Positions 8,051 through 14,141 of a stretch of DNA of 19,384 nt are shown here, piece after piece. The DNA comes from JAIBBG01 sp043748015 (lineage in GTDB: Bacteria > Bacteroidota > Bacteroidia > Flavobacteriales_D > Sanyastnellaceae). Under the pieces are notes generated by a model. The model saw only the letters and a list, made by a program, of their open reading frames with translations, searched no databases and was not told the origin of the DNA. Position 1 is the stretch's first letter. Every line of letters starts with the position of its first letter. The DNA lies in NCBI GenBank assembly GCA_043748015.1, contig JAYTOA010000153.1, positions 1 through 19,384 on the forward strand, written 5' to 3'. A program made the translations under genes and the position numbers.

Positions 8051-8082
8051 GCGCATGTGCAATTTGTGAATTGCACTTGCGC
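8051..8082. repeat. Long hairpin-forming inverted repeat without T tract
   Basis: Arms 8051-8064 and 8069-8082 pair over 14 positions with a single T-T mismatch (8056/8077) around a 4-base TGTG loop. The stem is GC-rich at its base (GCGCA) and is not followed by a T run, so it is not an ordinary terminator. Confidence 0.65.
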
Positions 8083-8129
8083 CACAGTGCGCGATACACC
8101 GCGTCGAAAGCATGCGTTTTACCCCCTAT

Positions 8130-8157
8130 AATCCTAATTCCTAATTGCTAATGCCTA
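8130..8157 (+). repeat. Heptad array upstream of dnaN
   Basis: Four units in exact 7-base register: AATCCTA (8130-8136), ATTCCTA (8137-8143), then ATTGCTA and ATGCCTA (to 8157). The CCTA end is shared with the GTTCCTA units at 11210 and 12953. Confidence 0.6.
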
Positions 8158-8194
8158 CTGTTAATAACCAAGAAATTTATTACATTTTCAGGGT

Positions 8195-8221
8195 GCCGAC
8201 TGCCGACTATATTTGCCGACT
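8195..8221 (+). promoter_or_regulatory. GCCGACT repeats enclosing a candidate dnaN promoter
   Basis: GCCGACT occurs at 8195-8201, 8202-8208 and 8215-8221. The six bases between the second and third copies, with the flanking T and G, create TATATTTG (8208-8215), a full match to the -7 element TAnnTTTG. TTTTC at 8185-8189 is a near match for the -33 element at the right distance. Transcription would start near 8220, about 20 bases before the dnaN ATG. Confidence 0.45.
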
Positions 8222-8239
8222 CAATAGATAGAAATTTAT

Positions 8240-9361
8240 ATGAAATTCATAGTTACCAGCACGGCTTTACTCAAGCAATTGCAACAACTCAGTGGTGTGC
8301 TCAACAGCAGCAACACCTTGCCAATCCTTGATAATTTCCTTTTCGAAATCAAGAAAGGTGAATTGGCTATTTCCGCCAGTGATCTGGAGACTTCGATGAG
8401 CACTCGTATGGCCATTGAAGCCAAGGATGAAGGCATCATTGCGATCCCTGCGAAAATTCTTTTGGACATCCTCAAGAGTTTGCCTGAGCAGCCGCTCACT
8501 TTCAGTATTGATAAGAAGACTTTGGGAATTGAAATTTCCAGCGATTACGGTAAATACAAATTGACTGGTCAGAACGGTGAAGAATTTCCAAAAGCTCCTG
8601 CATTGGAAGGTGCGAAATCGTTTAACATGGGAAGTGATTCTCTTGGACAAGCCATCAACAAAACCCTTTTTGCAGCAGGTAATGATGACATGCGCCCGGT
8701 GATGAGCGGTGTACTATTCGAAATTCACGAGAAACAAGTTCGTTTTGTTGCAACGGATGCTCACAAACTCGTTCGCTATACGCGTACTGATGTGGGTGGT
8801 GGCAATGCAGCTTCGTTCATCGTTCCAAGAAAGCCTTTGAACCTGATGAAGGGAATTGTTGGAGGATTGAAAACCGATATTAAAATTGAATACAATGAGA
8901 ACAATGCATTGTTCACTTTCGACAACATCATTTTGATGTGTCGTTTGATTGAAGGCAAATATCCAAACTACGAAGCAGTCATTCCAAAGGAGAATCCTTT
9001 CAAGTTGACGATCGACAGAATGGATTTGTTGAACTCAATAAAGCGTGTTTCCATTTTTGCGAATAAGACAACACACCAGGTACGCTTGAAAATGGGCGGC
9101 AGCGAGTTGAATATTTCAGCAGAAGATCTTGACTTCGCCAACGAAGCACAAGAGAGACTTACCTGCAGTTATGCTGGTGATGACATGGAGATTGGTTTCA
9201 ATTCACGTTTCCTTTCTGAAATGCTCACCAACATGGGTTCTGAGAATGTGAACATAGAAATGAGCGCACCAAACCGCGCAGGTATTATTACACAAGTGGA
9301 ATCAGAAAATGATGCTGAGGATATTTTGATGTTGGTGATGCCGGTGATGTTGAACGGATAA
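8240..9361 (+). CDS. dnaN: DNA polymerase III beta sliding clamp
   Basis: A 373-residue beta clamp, the normal length for three topologically similar domains of about 120 residues each. The N-terminal domain opens MKFIVTSTALLKQLQQLSGVL and continues with NTLPILDNFLFEI and LSASDLE-like ISASDLETS. The middle domain has NKTLFAAGNDDMRPVMSGVLF and FVATDAHKLVRY. The C-terminal domain contains RVSIFANKTTHQVRLKM, GFNSRFLSEML and the final LMLVMPVMLNG, the usual clamp ending. The clamp dimer encircles DNA and tethers polymerase III and other partners. The ATG at 8240 is unambiguous. It has its own probable promoter (8208-8215) and its own intrinsic terminator (9405-9433). Confidence 0.99.
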   Translation: MKFIVTSTALLKQLQQLSGVLNSSNTLPILDNFLFEIKKGELAISASDLETSMSTRMAIEAKDEGIIAIPAKILLDILKSLPEQPLTFSIDKKTLGIEISSDYGKYKLTGQNGEEFPKAPALEGAKSFNMGSDSLGQAINKTLFAAGNDDMRPVMSGVLFEIHEKQVRFVATDAHKLVRYTRTDVGGGNAASFIVPRKPLNLMKGIVGGLKTDIKIEYNENNALFTFDNIILMCRLIEGKYPNYEAVIPKENPFKLTIDRMDLLNSIKRVSIFANKTTHQVRLKMGGSELNISAEDLDFANEAQERLTCSYAGDDMEIGFNSRFLSEMLTNMGSENVNIEMSAPNRAGIITQVESENDAEDILMLVMPVMLNG

Positions 9362-9404
9362 TTTGCTTCGTGATTTAGTATTACGACTATTAATAATTGA
9401 AAAG

Positions 9405-9433
9405 AACTGTCGCTATGTCGGCAGTTTTTTTTT
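9405..9433 (+). terminator. Intrinsic terminator after dnaN
   Basis: AACTGTCG (9405-9412) pairs with CGGCAGTT (9419-9426), with one T-G wobble, then a T run to 9433. It lies 44 bases past the dnaN stop, and shows that the next gene does not start as far upstream as 9363. Confidence 0.85.
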
Positions 9434-9524
9434 GCTGTACAATTTCTCGTTGATGACATTTAGTTGTTCCGGTTTTTCCTGCTACCATTTAACCAACCGT
9501 AACTTGCACAACAGATTTAGAACA

Positions 9525-10604
9525 GTGCGCAATTTTCTTACAGTCATTACCTCAATTTTTTGTGTATGCTCTATGAGCGCACAAAATGTCCTGCGTTTTG
9601 TCGATTGCGCCAATGGAGAATTGGTGGTGAATGCGATGGTGATCAGCGAAGTCAGAGGGATAAGAGGTGTTTCGGATTTGAATGGCGAAGTGGTTTTGAC
9701 CGGTGATGTCAATGAGCGCTTTCGTATAAGCGTTTTGGGCTATCGCGATACCACTTTCAACTGTTGCATGGATGGCTTGGAAAAATATATTTGTCTCACT
9801 TCAACAACGCTTTTGAAAGAAGTGATGATCACTTCCAATTATAAGCGACCCATTTCCGTGATGTCGGAATGCCTTTCGCGATATGCATCCAGGGCAACAA
9901 ACAGAATCAAGGAAAAGAGTTACTCAATGCGATATGTCAACTATGACAGCACAGGTGTAGAGCTCGAAAAATTACGAGGAGAGATCGCTGTGAAATTCCC
10001 CGACTTCAATTCGAGTGATCCGCCGTTTGCAGAATTTTGCATGTCGAGTCTTGAATATTGTATTGCCGAGGATCAATGGGATGACGAGGAGTTTTATCAA
10101 AAACTTCAACCCTTTCCTATGCGGAATTTGTCGTTCAGTTTTGTGTTCAGAAAGGACAATATCAAGAAGCGCAACAAGAAAGTTGCGTTTGATTCTGACA
10201 GTTTATACATTCAGCGCTATGCCGACTCACTGGTTTTTGAAACAAGTATCAAGACGGATAGTCGCGGTTTGATAACCACTTCCAACTGGCGTTTTATTTT
10301 TAGAGGTGATAGTTCGTTGTCGCGTATCACATCATACGTGTTGGTGAGTTACAAAGATTCTTCAGCGGTAATACATTCTACACACTACGACACTTTTTTT
10401 GATAAGAGTGGCGGGATGATTCCCGAGGTAATCAATATCTCACGACATTATTCCAAATACCAGGGAATGGAAATTCCTCAGGTTTGTTTTTTGGAATGTC
10501 GTGCATTGCCTTCGGTGTGCAACACAGCTTTGAAACGAAAGATCAATGCGACAAGATTGCATCGGCAATTGAAGGATGTTGTTCAGTTTATGGATGGCGA
10601 ATAA
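9525..10604 (+). CDS. Secreted protein with carboxypeptidase-regulatory-like domain and unknown C-terminal region
   Basis: The frame is open from 9363, but that would overlap the dnaN terminator. The GTG at 9525 gives 359 residues beginning with a good signal peptide, MRNFLTVITSIFCVCSMSAQ, so I prefer it; an ATG at 9453 is possible but buries the signal. Residues about 21-105 resemble the CarboxypepD_reg-like beta-sandwich found in Bacteroidota surface proteins: GVSDLNGEVVLTGD, ISVLGYRDTTF, LLKEVMITS. The remaining 250 residues (about 110-359) are rich in aromatic and charged residues, with short strands such as YSMRYVNYD and NWRFIFRGD, and match nothing I can name. Periplasmic or surface location is likely. 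It converges with the HemJ-like gene, leaving only 32 bases and no visible terminator. Confidence 0.75.
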   Translation: MRNFLTVITSIFCVCSMSAQNVLRFVDCANGELVVNAMVISEVRGIRGVSDLNGEVVLTGDVNERFRISVLGYRDTTFNCCMDGLEKYICLTSTTLLKEVMITSNYKRPISVMSECLSRYASRATNRIKEKSYSMRYVNYDSTGVELEKLRGEIAVKFPDFNSSDPPFAEFCMSSLEYCIAEDQWDDEEFYQKLQPFPMRNLSFSFVFRKDNIKKRNKKVAFDSDSLYIQRYADSLVFETSIKTDSRGLITTSNWRFIFRGDSSLSRITSYVLVSYKDSSAVIHSTHYDTFFDKSGGMIPEVINISRHYSKYQGMEIPQVCFLECRALPSVCNTALKRKINATRLHRQLKDVVQFMDGE

Positions 10605-10636
10605 ACAGAAATGCTTCGGTACGATAAATCGCGTCT

Positions 10637-11182
10637 CTACATTTCCGTTTTTTCACGCCTTTTTTTATACCCTTTGATCGCCAGCGTCAATACAACTGCA
10701 ATTCCGATGATACCGCCAACGCCCCACATCCAGGTGACTTCATCCTTCATCACTACAGCGAAGACGACTGCAATAAGAAAGACTGTCGGTACTTCATTCA
10801 TAAAGCGCATGCCAAGCGAAGTGTAGTTCAAAGGATTTTCGTTGATGCCTCTCAAAACACGTTGTCCATAGAACTGATAAAAGATCAGTAATAACACGAA
10901 GAACAATTTCACCTGCATCCATGCCATAGTGAGAAGTGCCGGATTGAGCACAATGAGCCAAGTACCGAAGATTAGTGTGAGAATGCACGACGGCCATGTG
11001 ATCGCATACCACAAACGTTTTTCCATGATGCGATATTGATTCATAAGAATACCGGAAGCGGGTTCTTCTTTGCGAGCTGCTTCGGCATGATAGACAAACA
11101 ATCGAAACATATAGAACAGACCGGCAAACCAGGTAACGACAAAAATGATATGAAGGGATTTTATGATGAGGTAAGTATCCAT
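10637..11182 (-). CDS. hemJ: HemJ / CopD-family membrane protein, probable protoporphyrinogen IX oxidase
   Basis: A 181-residue integral membrane protein with about four or five membrane segments. The N-terminal signature IIKSLHIIFVVTWFAGLFYMFRLFVYH (split here: His11 in KSLHIIF, then WFAGLFY and RLFVYH) is that of HemJ (UPF0093), as is the third segment WMQVKLFFVLL with the conserved Lys92. HemJ oxidises protoporphyrinogen IX to protoporphyrin IX in haem synthesis and is thought to bind haem b through the N-terminal His. The family is also annotated CopD, so the exact role is inferred. The tail IKGYKKRREKTEM is cytoplasmic and basic. The ATG at 11182 is the natural start. On the minus strand CACTTTTG (11194-11187), one base off the -7 consensus, ends four bases before this ATG. 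No other haem genes are in the window. Confidence 0.82.
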   Translation of the reverse strand: MDTYLIIKSLHIIFVVTWFAGLFYMFRLFVYHAEAARKEEPASGILMNQYRIMEKRLWYAITWPSCILTLIFGTWLIVLNPALLTMAWMQVKLFFVLLLIFYQFYGQRVLRGINENPLNYTSLGMRFMNEVPTVFLIAVVFAVVMKDEVTWMWGVGGIIGIAVVLTLAIKGYKKRREKTEM

Positions 11183-11209
11183 GCGACAAAAGTGGGGGAA
11201 AGTAGATTA

Positions 11210-11323
11210 GTTCCTAGTTAATAGTTCCTAGTTCTTCACCGCGCTCTACAGGTCATCTTCGCTCAGCAAGAGCGCCGACAACGGTTGCCGTTGATAAGGA
11301 ACTAGGAACTATCAACTAGGCAC
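11210..11323. repeat. Inverted pair of heptad arrays forming a long hairpin element
   Basis: Four heptads on the plus strand (11210-11237, with GTTCCTA twice) face four on the minus strand (11323-11296). The core arms 11213-11234 and 11299-11320 match at 21 of 22 positions as an inverted repeat around a 64-base centre. The centre holds GCGCTC (11241-11246) / GAGCGC (11270-11275) and CAACGG (11279-11284) / CCGTTG (11288-11293). No protein is encoded. It fills the space between the divergent HemJ-like and thioesterase genes. Confidence 0.7.
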
Positions 11324-11362
11324 TTTCGATTTACCTTCGGCCGCTCTAATCAAATCTGAAAT

Positions 11363-11896
11363 ATGGGATCAAGTAAAGTTTTCGCAAAGGATACGCTGGC
11401 AACAGCCACACATCTTGTATTACCGGGCAATACGAACACGTTGAACAACCTGATGGGAGGCCAATTGTTGAATTGGATGGATGTCATTTCGGCTATTTCA
11501 GCCCACAGACATTGTCGCAGAATAGTGGTAACAGCTGCAGTGAACAACGTTTCATTTCAGCAGCCTATACGACTTGGCGATATCGTAACCATTGAAGCAA
11601 AAGTTTCGCGCGCATTCACCTCTTCTATGGAAGTGTATATGGAAGTTTTTGTAGAGCATGCCACAACTGGTGTTCGCACCAAATGCAACGAAGCGAATTA
11701 CACATTTGTAGCAGTAGATCAACTCGGTTCACCCATCAATGTTCCGGAATTGGTTCCTGAGTCAGAGGAAGAACAACGTCGGTATGATGGAGCCTTGAGA
11801 AGAAGACAATTGAAGTTGATATTGGCCGGAAAGATGAAACCGGAAGATGCGACTGAACTGAAGGCATTGTTTAACGAGCCCAAAGCATTTCAATAG
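11363..11896 (+). CDS. Acyl-CoA thioesterase, BACH/YciA-type hotdog
   Basis: A 177-residue cytoplasmic acyl-CoA hydrolase with one hotdog domain (about 10-125) and a charged C-terminal helix (about 130-177, SEEEQRRYDGALRRRQLK). The family signature is clear: LPGNTNTLNNLMGGQLLNWMD (split: Asn28, GGQLL at 32-36, Asp40), which carries the catalytic Asn/Asp region of the BACH group, and VNNVSFQQPIRLGDIVTIEA in the second half. Such enzymes release free fatty acids from long- or medium-chain acyl-CoA. The ATG at 11363 is the only sensible start. Its 3' end overlaps the convergent GT9 gene by 26 bases. A near-match promoter box TACCTTCG is at 11332-11339. Chain-length preference cannot be read from the sequence. 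Confidence 0.9.
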   Translation: MGSSKVFAKDTLATATHLVLPGNTNTLNNLMGGQLLNWMDVISAISAHRHCRRIVVTAAVNNVSFQQPIRLGDIVTIEAKVSRAFTSSMEVYMEVFVEHATTGVRTKCNEANYTFVAVDQLGSPINVPELVPESEEEQRRYDGALRRRQLKLILAGKMKPEDATELKALFNEPKAFQ

Positions 11897-12869
11897 ATTT
11901 CGAAATCTCCGCACTTTCAATCTGATCAATGCATTTGTTGCCCATCCCGTATTTGCACTTGTTTCCAAGTTTAGAACAGGGTCTTTTCTTTCTGTCCATT
12001 GGCTGAAGAATGACGCTCGATGGATGAGGTCTGTAAGGCGACATCCCAAAACCGGGTACAGTACATCCCCACAAGGAAATTATCTTTTTGCTAAAAGCAG
12101 AAGCAATGTGCATCATGCCTGTGTCACCACTGATGACAAGTTGCGATCGGCGTAAAGCATCTGCACTTTGATGAAGAGTCCATTTGCCACAGGAATTGAA
12201 AACATGACTTCCGGATTTTGATGCGATGAATTCTCCATCATCAAAATCTTCACTACCGCCAATCAAAACAATAGGATGCGAAGTTGAACTGCAAACCTCC
12301 GCTATTTTTTCTTTCGACATTTTTTTTCCCTCATGCATTCCGCCGATGGCGAAAGCAATGAAATCATTTTTCATGATTGAGGGTAAGTCAGATTCAGCAA
12401 TTCCTTTTGCATTGGGAATAAAAAAATCCAGTCCCTTGCCGTCGTCATTCACACCAAATCCTTTGATCGGTTCAATATATCGATCTACTATGTGAACATC
12501 AGGCATCGTGTTGATTCCGAAGTTTACCCACAACCATTTCCTGAAATTGTATTTTTTGAATGTGAATGCGAGACACTTCAGACTTCTTTTTACAACAGCA
12601 CTTCGAATGTTGTTGTGAAGATCAATGATATAATCGAAACCCAATTTCTCCAGTTCCGGGAGTGCTTCCTGCACCGTTTTTTCCATCGTGTGCACTTTGG
12701 TGATGTAGGGATTTCCATCCAGCAGGGAAGCGAATTTTGCTTTCGTAAGAAAATGGATTTCCACTTCACCATCAAGCTGATTCTTGAGCATACGCAACAC
12801 AGGGGTTGTGAGTACGATGTCTCCAATGGAGCTGAGTCGGATGACGAGGATGATGGTAGGCGTTGACAT
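11871..12869 (-). CDS. Glycosyltransferase family 9 (heptosyltransferase-like)
   Basis: A 332-residue GT-B fold enzyme of family GT9, which adds heptose or a related sugar to the LPS inner core on the cytoplasmic side of the membrane. The N-terminal signature RLSSIGDIVLTTPVLR (11-26) and the C-terminal SGDTGMMHIASAF (247-259, Asp249 in the donor-binding region) are characteristic. Between them are VEIHFLTKAKFASLLDGNP and VLIGGSEDFDDGE (201-213). Three cysteines near the C-terminus (C298, C305, C313) form a small Cys cluster that I believe is usual in Bacteroidota GT9 proteins. Length is normal. The ATG at 12869 fits the family start. A variant -7 box, CATCTTTG (12891-12884), lies 14 bases upstream. 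The donor sugar is not determined. Confidence 0.9.
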   Translation of the reverse strand: MSTPTIILVIRLSSIGDIVLTTPVLRMLKNQLDGEVEIHFLTKAKFASLLDGNPYITKVHTMEKTVQEALPELEKLGFDYIIDLHNNIRSAVVKRSLKCLAFTFKKYNFRKWLWVNFGINTMPDVHIVDRYIEPIKGFGVNDDGKGLDFFIPNAKGIAESDLPSIMKNDFIAFAIGGMHEGKKMSKEKIAEVCSSTSHPIVLIGGSEDFDDGEFIASKSGSHVFNSCGKWTLHQSADALRRSQLVISGDTGMMHIASAFSKKIISLWGCTVPGFGMSPYRPHPSSVILQPMDRKKRPCSKLGNKCKYGMGNKCIDQIESAEISKSIEMLWAR

Positions 12870-12945
12870 AATAATTACGCGCGCAAAGATGTGTCACTTT
12901 TAGTTATTTGAATTTTTTTTTGGAATGTTGAGGTTAGCTAGGCAA

Positions 12946-12966
12946 GTTCATCGTTCCTAGTTCACG
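12946..12966 (+). repeat. Heptad array
   Basis: GTTCATC (12946-12952), GTTCCTA (12953-12959) and GTTCACG (12960-12966) stand in exact 7-base register. The first two units recur at 4815 and 11210. Confidence 0.55.
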
Positions 12967-13041
12967 CGAACATTCTCCATGAAGTGATTAAAGAATTTAA
13001 CGTCAAACTAATGATGTCAGATGACAAGGAAAGACGCGTTC

Positions 13042-13073
13042 AATCCTCAAATCTTGAAATCGCCAAGTCATAA
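13042..13073 (+). repeat. Octad array
   Basis: Four units with an 8-base period: AATCCTCA (13042), AATCTTGA (13050), AATCGCCA (13058) and AGTCATAA (13066-13073), consensus AATCnnnA. This is a different period from the other arrays but a similar style. Confidence 0.5.
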
Positions 13074-13286
13074 GACAGTCCCACACTCAAATTACAAATC
13101 AAATAACTTAGATGGAAGAGTAGGGAGCACGCACCGCTTCAATCTTCTATTCTTCAATTTATGCACTCCGCCACAGATCAAATTCTTTGATAATATTGAT
13201 GAAATGACACTCGCGAACTGTGAAATTGCCATGTGCATCTCAGTGTTCCAATTTCGCAAATGAGACGAAGAACGAAACGTGGGGCT

Positions 13287-13294
13287 TACTTTTG
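13287..13294 (+). promoter_or_regulatory. Candidate -7 element of the tatD gene
   Basis: TACTTTTG fully matches TAnnTTTG and ends four bases before the ATG at 13299, so the transcript may be leaderless. I see no -33 TTTG at the usual distance. The box supports the short start and argues against a start at 13233. Confidence 0.45.
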
Positions 13295-13298
13295 CGAT

Positions 13299-14072
13299 AT
13301 GCCTTTCATAGACACACATTCCCACATTTATTTAAAGCAGTTCGATCACGACAGAGAGCTGATGCTACAACGTGCAAATGAAATTGGTGTCGAGAGAATA
13401 TTTTTGCCGAATATCGATCTGGAGAGCATACCATTGATGCACAAGCTGTGTGAAGCGCATCCGCAGATGTGTTATCCAATGATGGGTTTGCATCCGTGCG
13501 ATGTGAAGGAAGGATATGAAGAAGTATTGGATAAAATGCGCATGTTATTTTCTGATCGCAAGTACATCGCAGTGGGAGAAATTGGAATTGATCTCCATTG
13601 GGACAAATCAACTCTGCCTCTTCAAATCGAAGCTTTTATGATTCAGATTGAATGGGCGAAAGAAATGCAATTGCCAATAGTCATTCATGCGCGAGAATCT
13701 TTTGATGAGATATTTTCTGTTCTCGATGAAGTGAATGACGACCGACTGAGAGGTGTATTTCATTGCTTCGGAGGAACAACTTTACAAGCTCAGAAAGTAA
13801 TAGATTATGGAGGATTCATGATGGGAATTGGAGGTGTTCTTACCTATGAGAAATCAGGATTGGATAAGGTTGTTGTAGATATCCCAATGGAGTATCTCAT
13901 TCTCGAAACAGATTCACCTTATCTCGCACCAAAACCATTCAGGGGAAAACGCAACGAGAGCTCATACATACATTTCGTGGCGAAGCGGCTTGCCGAAATA
14001 AAAAATATTGGCATGGAAGAAATTGGTATGATGACAACAAGAAATGCTTTAGCTATGTTTGACCTGAAGTAG
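13299..14072 (+). CDS. tatD: TatD family metal-dependent hydrolase (DNase)
   Basis: A 257-residue TIM-barrel amidohydrolase-fold enzyme, the usual length for TatD. The metal ligands are all in place: THSH (His7, His9), GEIGIDLHW (Glu94), VIHARE (His130), FHCFGG (His155) and LETDSPYLAP (Asp205). TatD proteins are Mg-dependent cytoplasmic nucleases with 3'-5' exonuclease activity, linked to DNA repair and RNA turnover. The frame is open upstream to 13233, but the extra 22 residues look unrelated, and MPFIDTHSH is the standard family start. The asparaginase gene follows on the same strand after 61 bases, so the two may be co-transcribed. Group membership (TatD, YcfH or YjjV type) cannot be settled here. 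Confidence 0.93.
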   Translation: MPFIDTHSHIYLKQFDHDRELMLQRANEIGVERIFLPNIDLESIPLMHKLCEAHPQMCYPMMGLHPCDVKEGYEEVLDKMRMLFSDRKYIAVGEIGIDLHWDKSTLPLQIEAFMIQIEWAKEMQLPIVIHARESFDEIFSVLDEVNDDRLRGVFHCFGGTTLQAQKVIDYGGFMMGIGGVLTYEKSGLDKVVVDIPMEYLILETDSPYLAPKPFRGKRNESSYIHFVAKRLAEIKNIGMEEIGMMTTRNALAMFDLK

Positions 14073-14106
14073 AACTATCGATTTTCGCAACCACGATTTC
14101 ACGAAT

Positions 14107-14141
14107 GGAACTCTGAACTATGAACTCTGAACTATGAATTC
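14107..14141 (+). repeat. Heptad array overlapping the asparaginase start codon
   Basis: Five units in exact 7-base register from 14107 to 14141: GGAACTC, TGAACTA, TGAACTC, TGAACTA, TGAATTC. On the other strand these read as GTTCATA-type heptads, as at 4815. The ATG of the next gene (14134-14136) is formed at a unit junction. Confidence 0.65.

Larger units (their letters stand above)
7959..8239. other. Structured non-coding gap between dnaA and dnaN
   Basis: No gene is seen here. In order it contains a 14-base direct repeat beginning GAATTGCGATTT (7967-7980 and 7981-7994), CCCTATAATC twice (8025-8034 and 8124-8133), a strong hairpin (8051-8082), a heptad array (8130-8157), and GCCGACT units with the probable dnaN promoter (8195-8221). 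I looked for TTATCCACA-type DnaA boxes and saw none. Confidence 0.5.
12870..13298. other. Intergenic region with heptad and octad arrays
   Basis: No credible gene lies in this 429-base gap between the divergent GT9 and TatD genes; open frames here look random in composition. It contains a heptad array at 12946-12966, an octad array at 13042-13073, and the TatD promoter box at 13287-13294. An N-terminal extension of TatD into this region (from 13233) is unlikely. Confidence 0.5.

Noticed and set aside
7967..8221. CRISPR-like array between dnaA and dnaN
   Set aside because: Repeats are 7-14 bases with no regular spacers and no cas genes.
6099..8239. Chromosomal origin oriC around dnaA/dnaN
   Set aside because: Gene order invites it, but neither gap shows TTATCCACA-like DnaA boxes; not called as a feature without skew data.
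9363..9524. N-terminal extension of the protein at 9525-10604 from a TTG at 9363
   Set aside because: It would run through the dnaN terminator (9405-9433) and bury a good signal peptide.
13021..13263. 80-codon open frame in the GT9/tatD gap
   Set aside because: It covers the octad array and has no protein-like pattern.
13233..13298. N-terminal extension of TatD
   Set aside because: The family starts at MPFIDTHSH; a -7 promoter box lies inside the extension.
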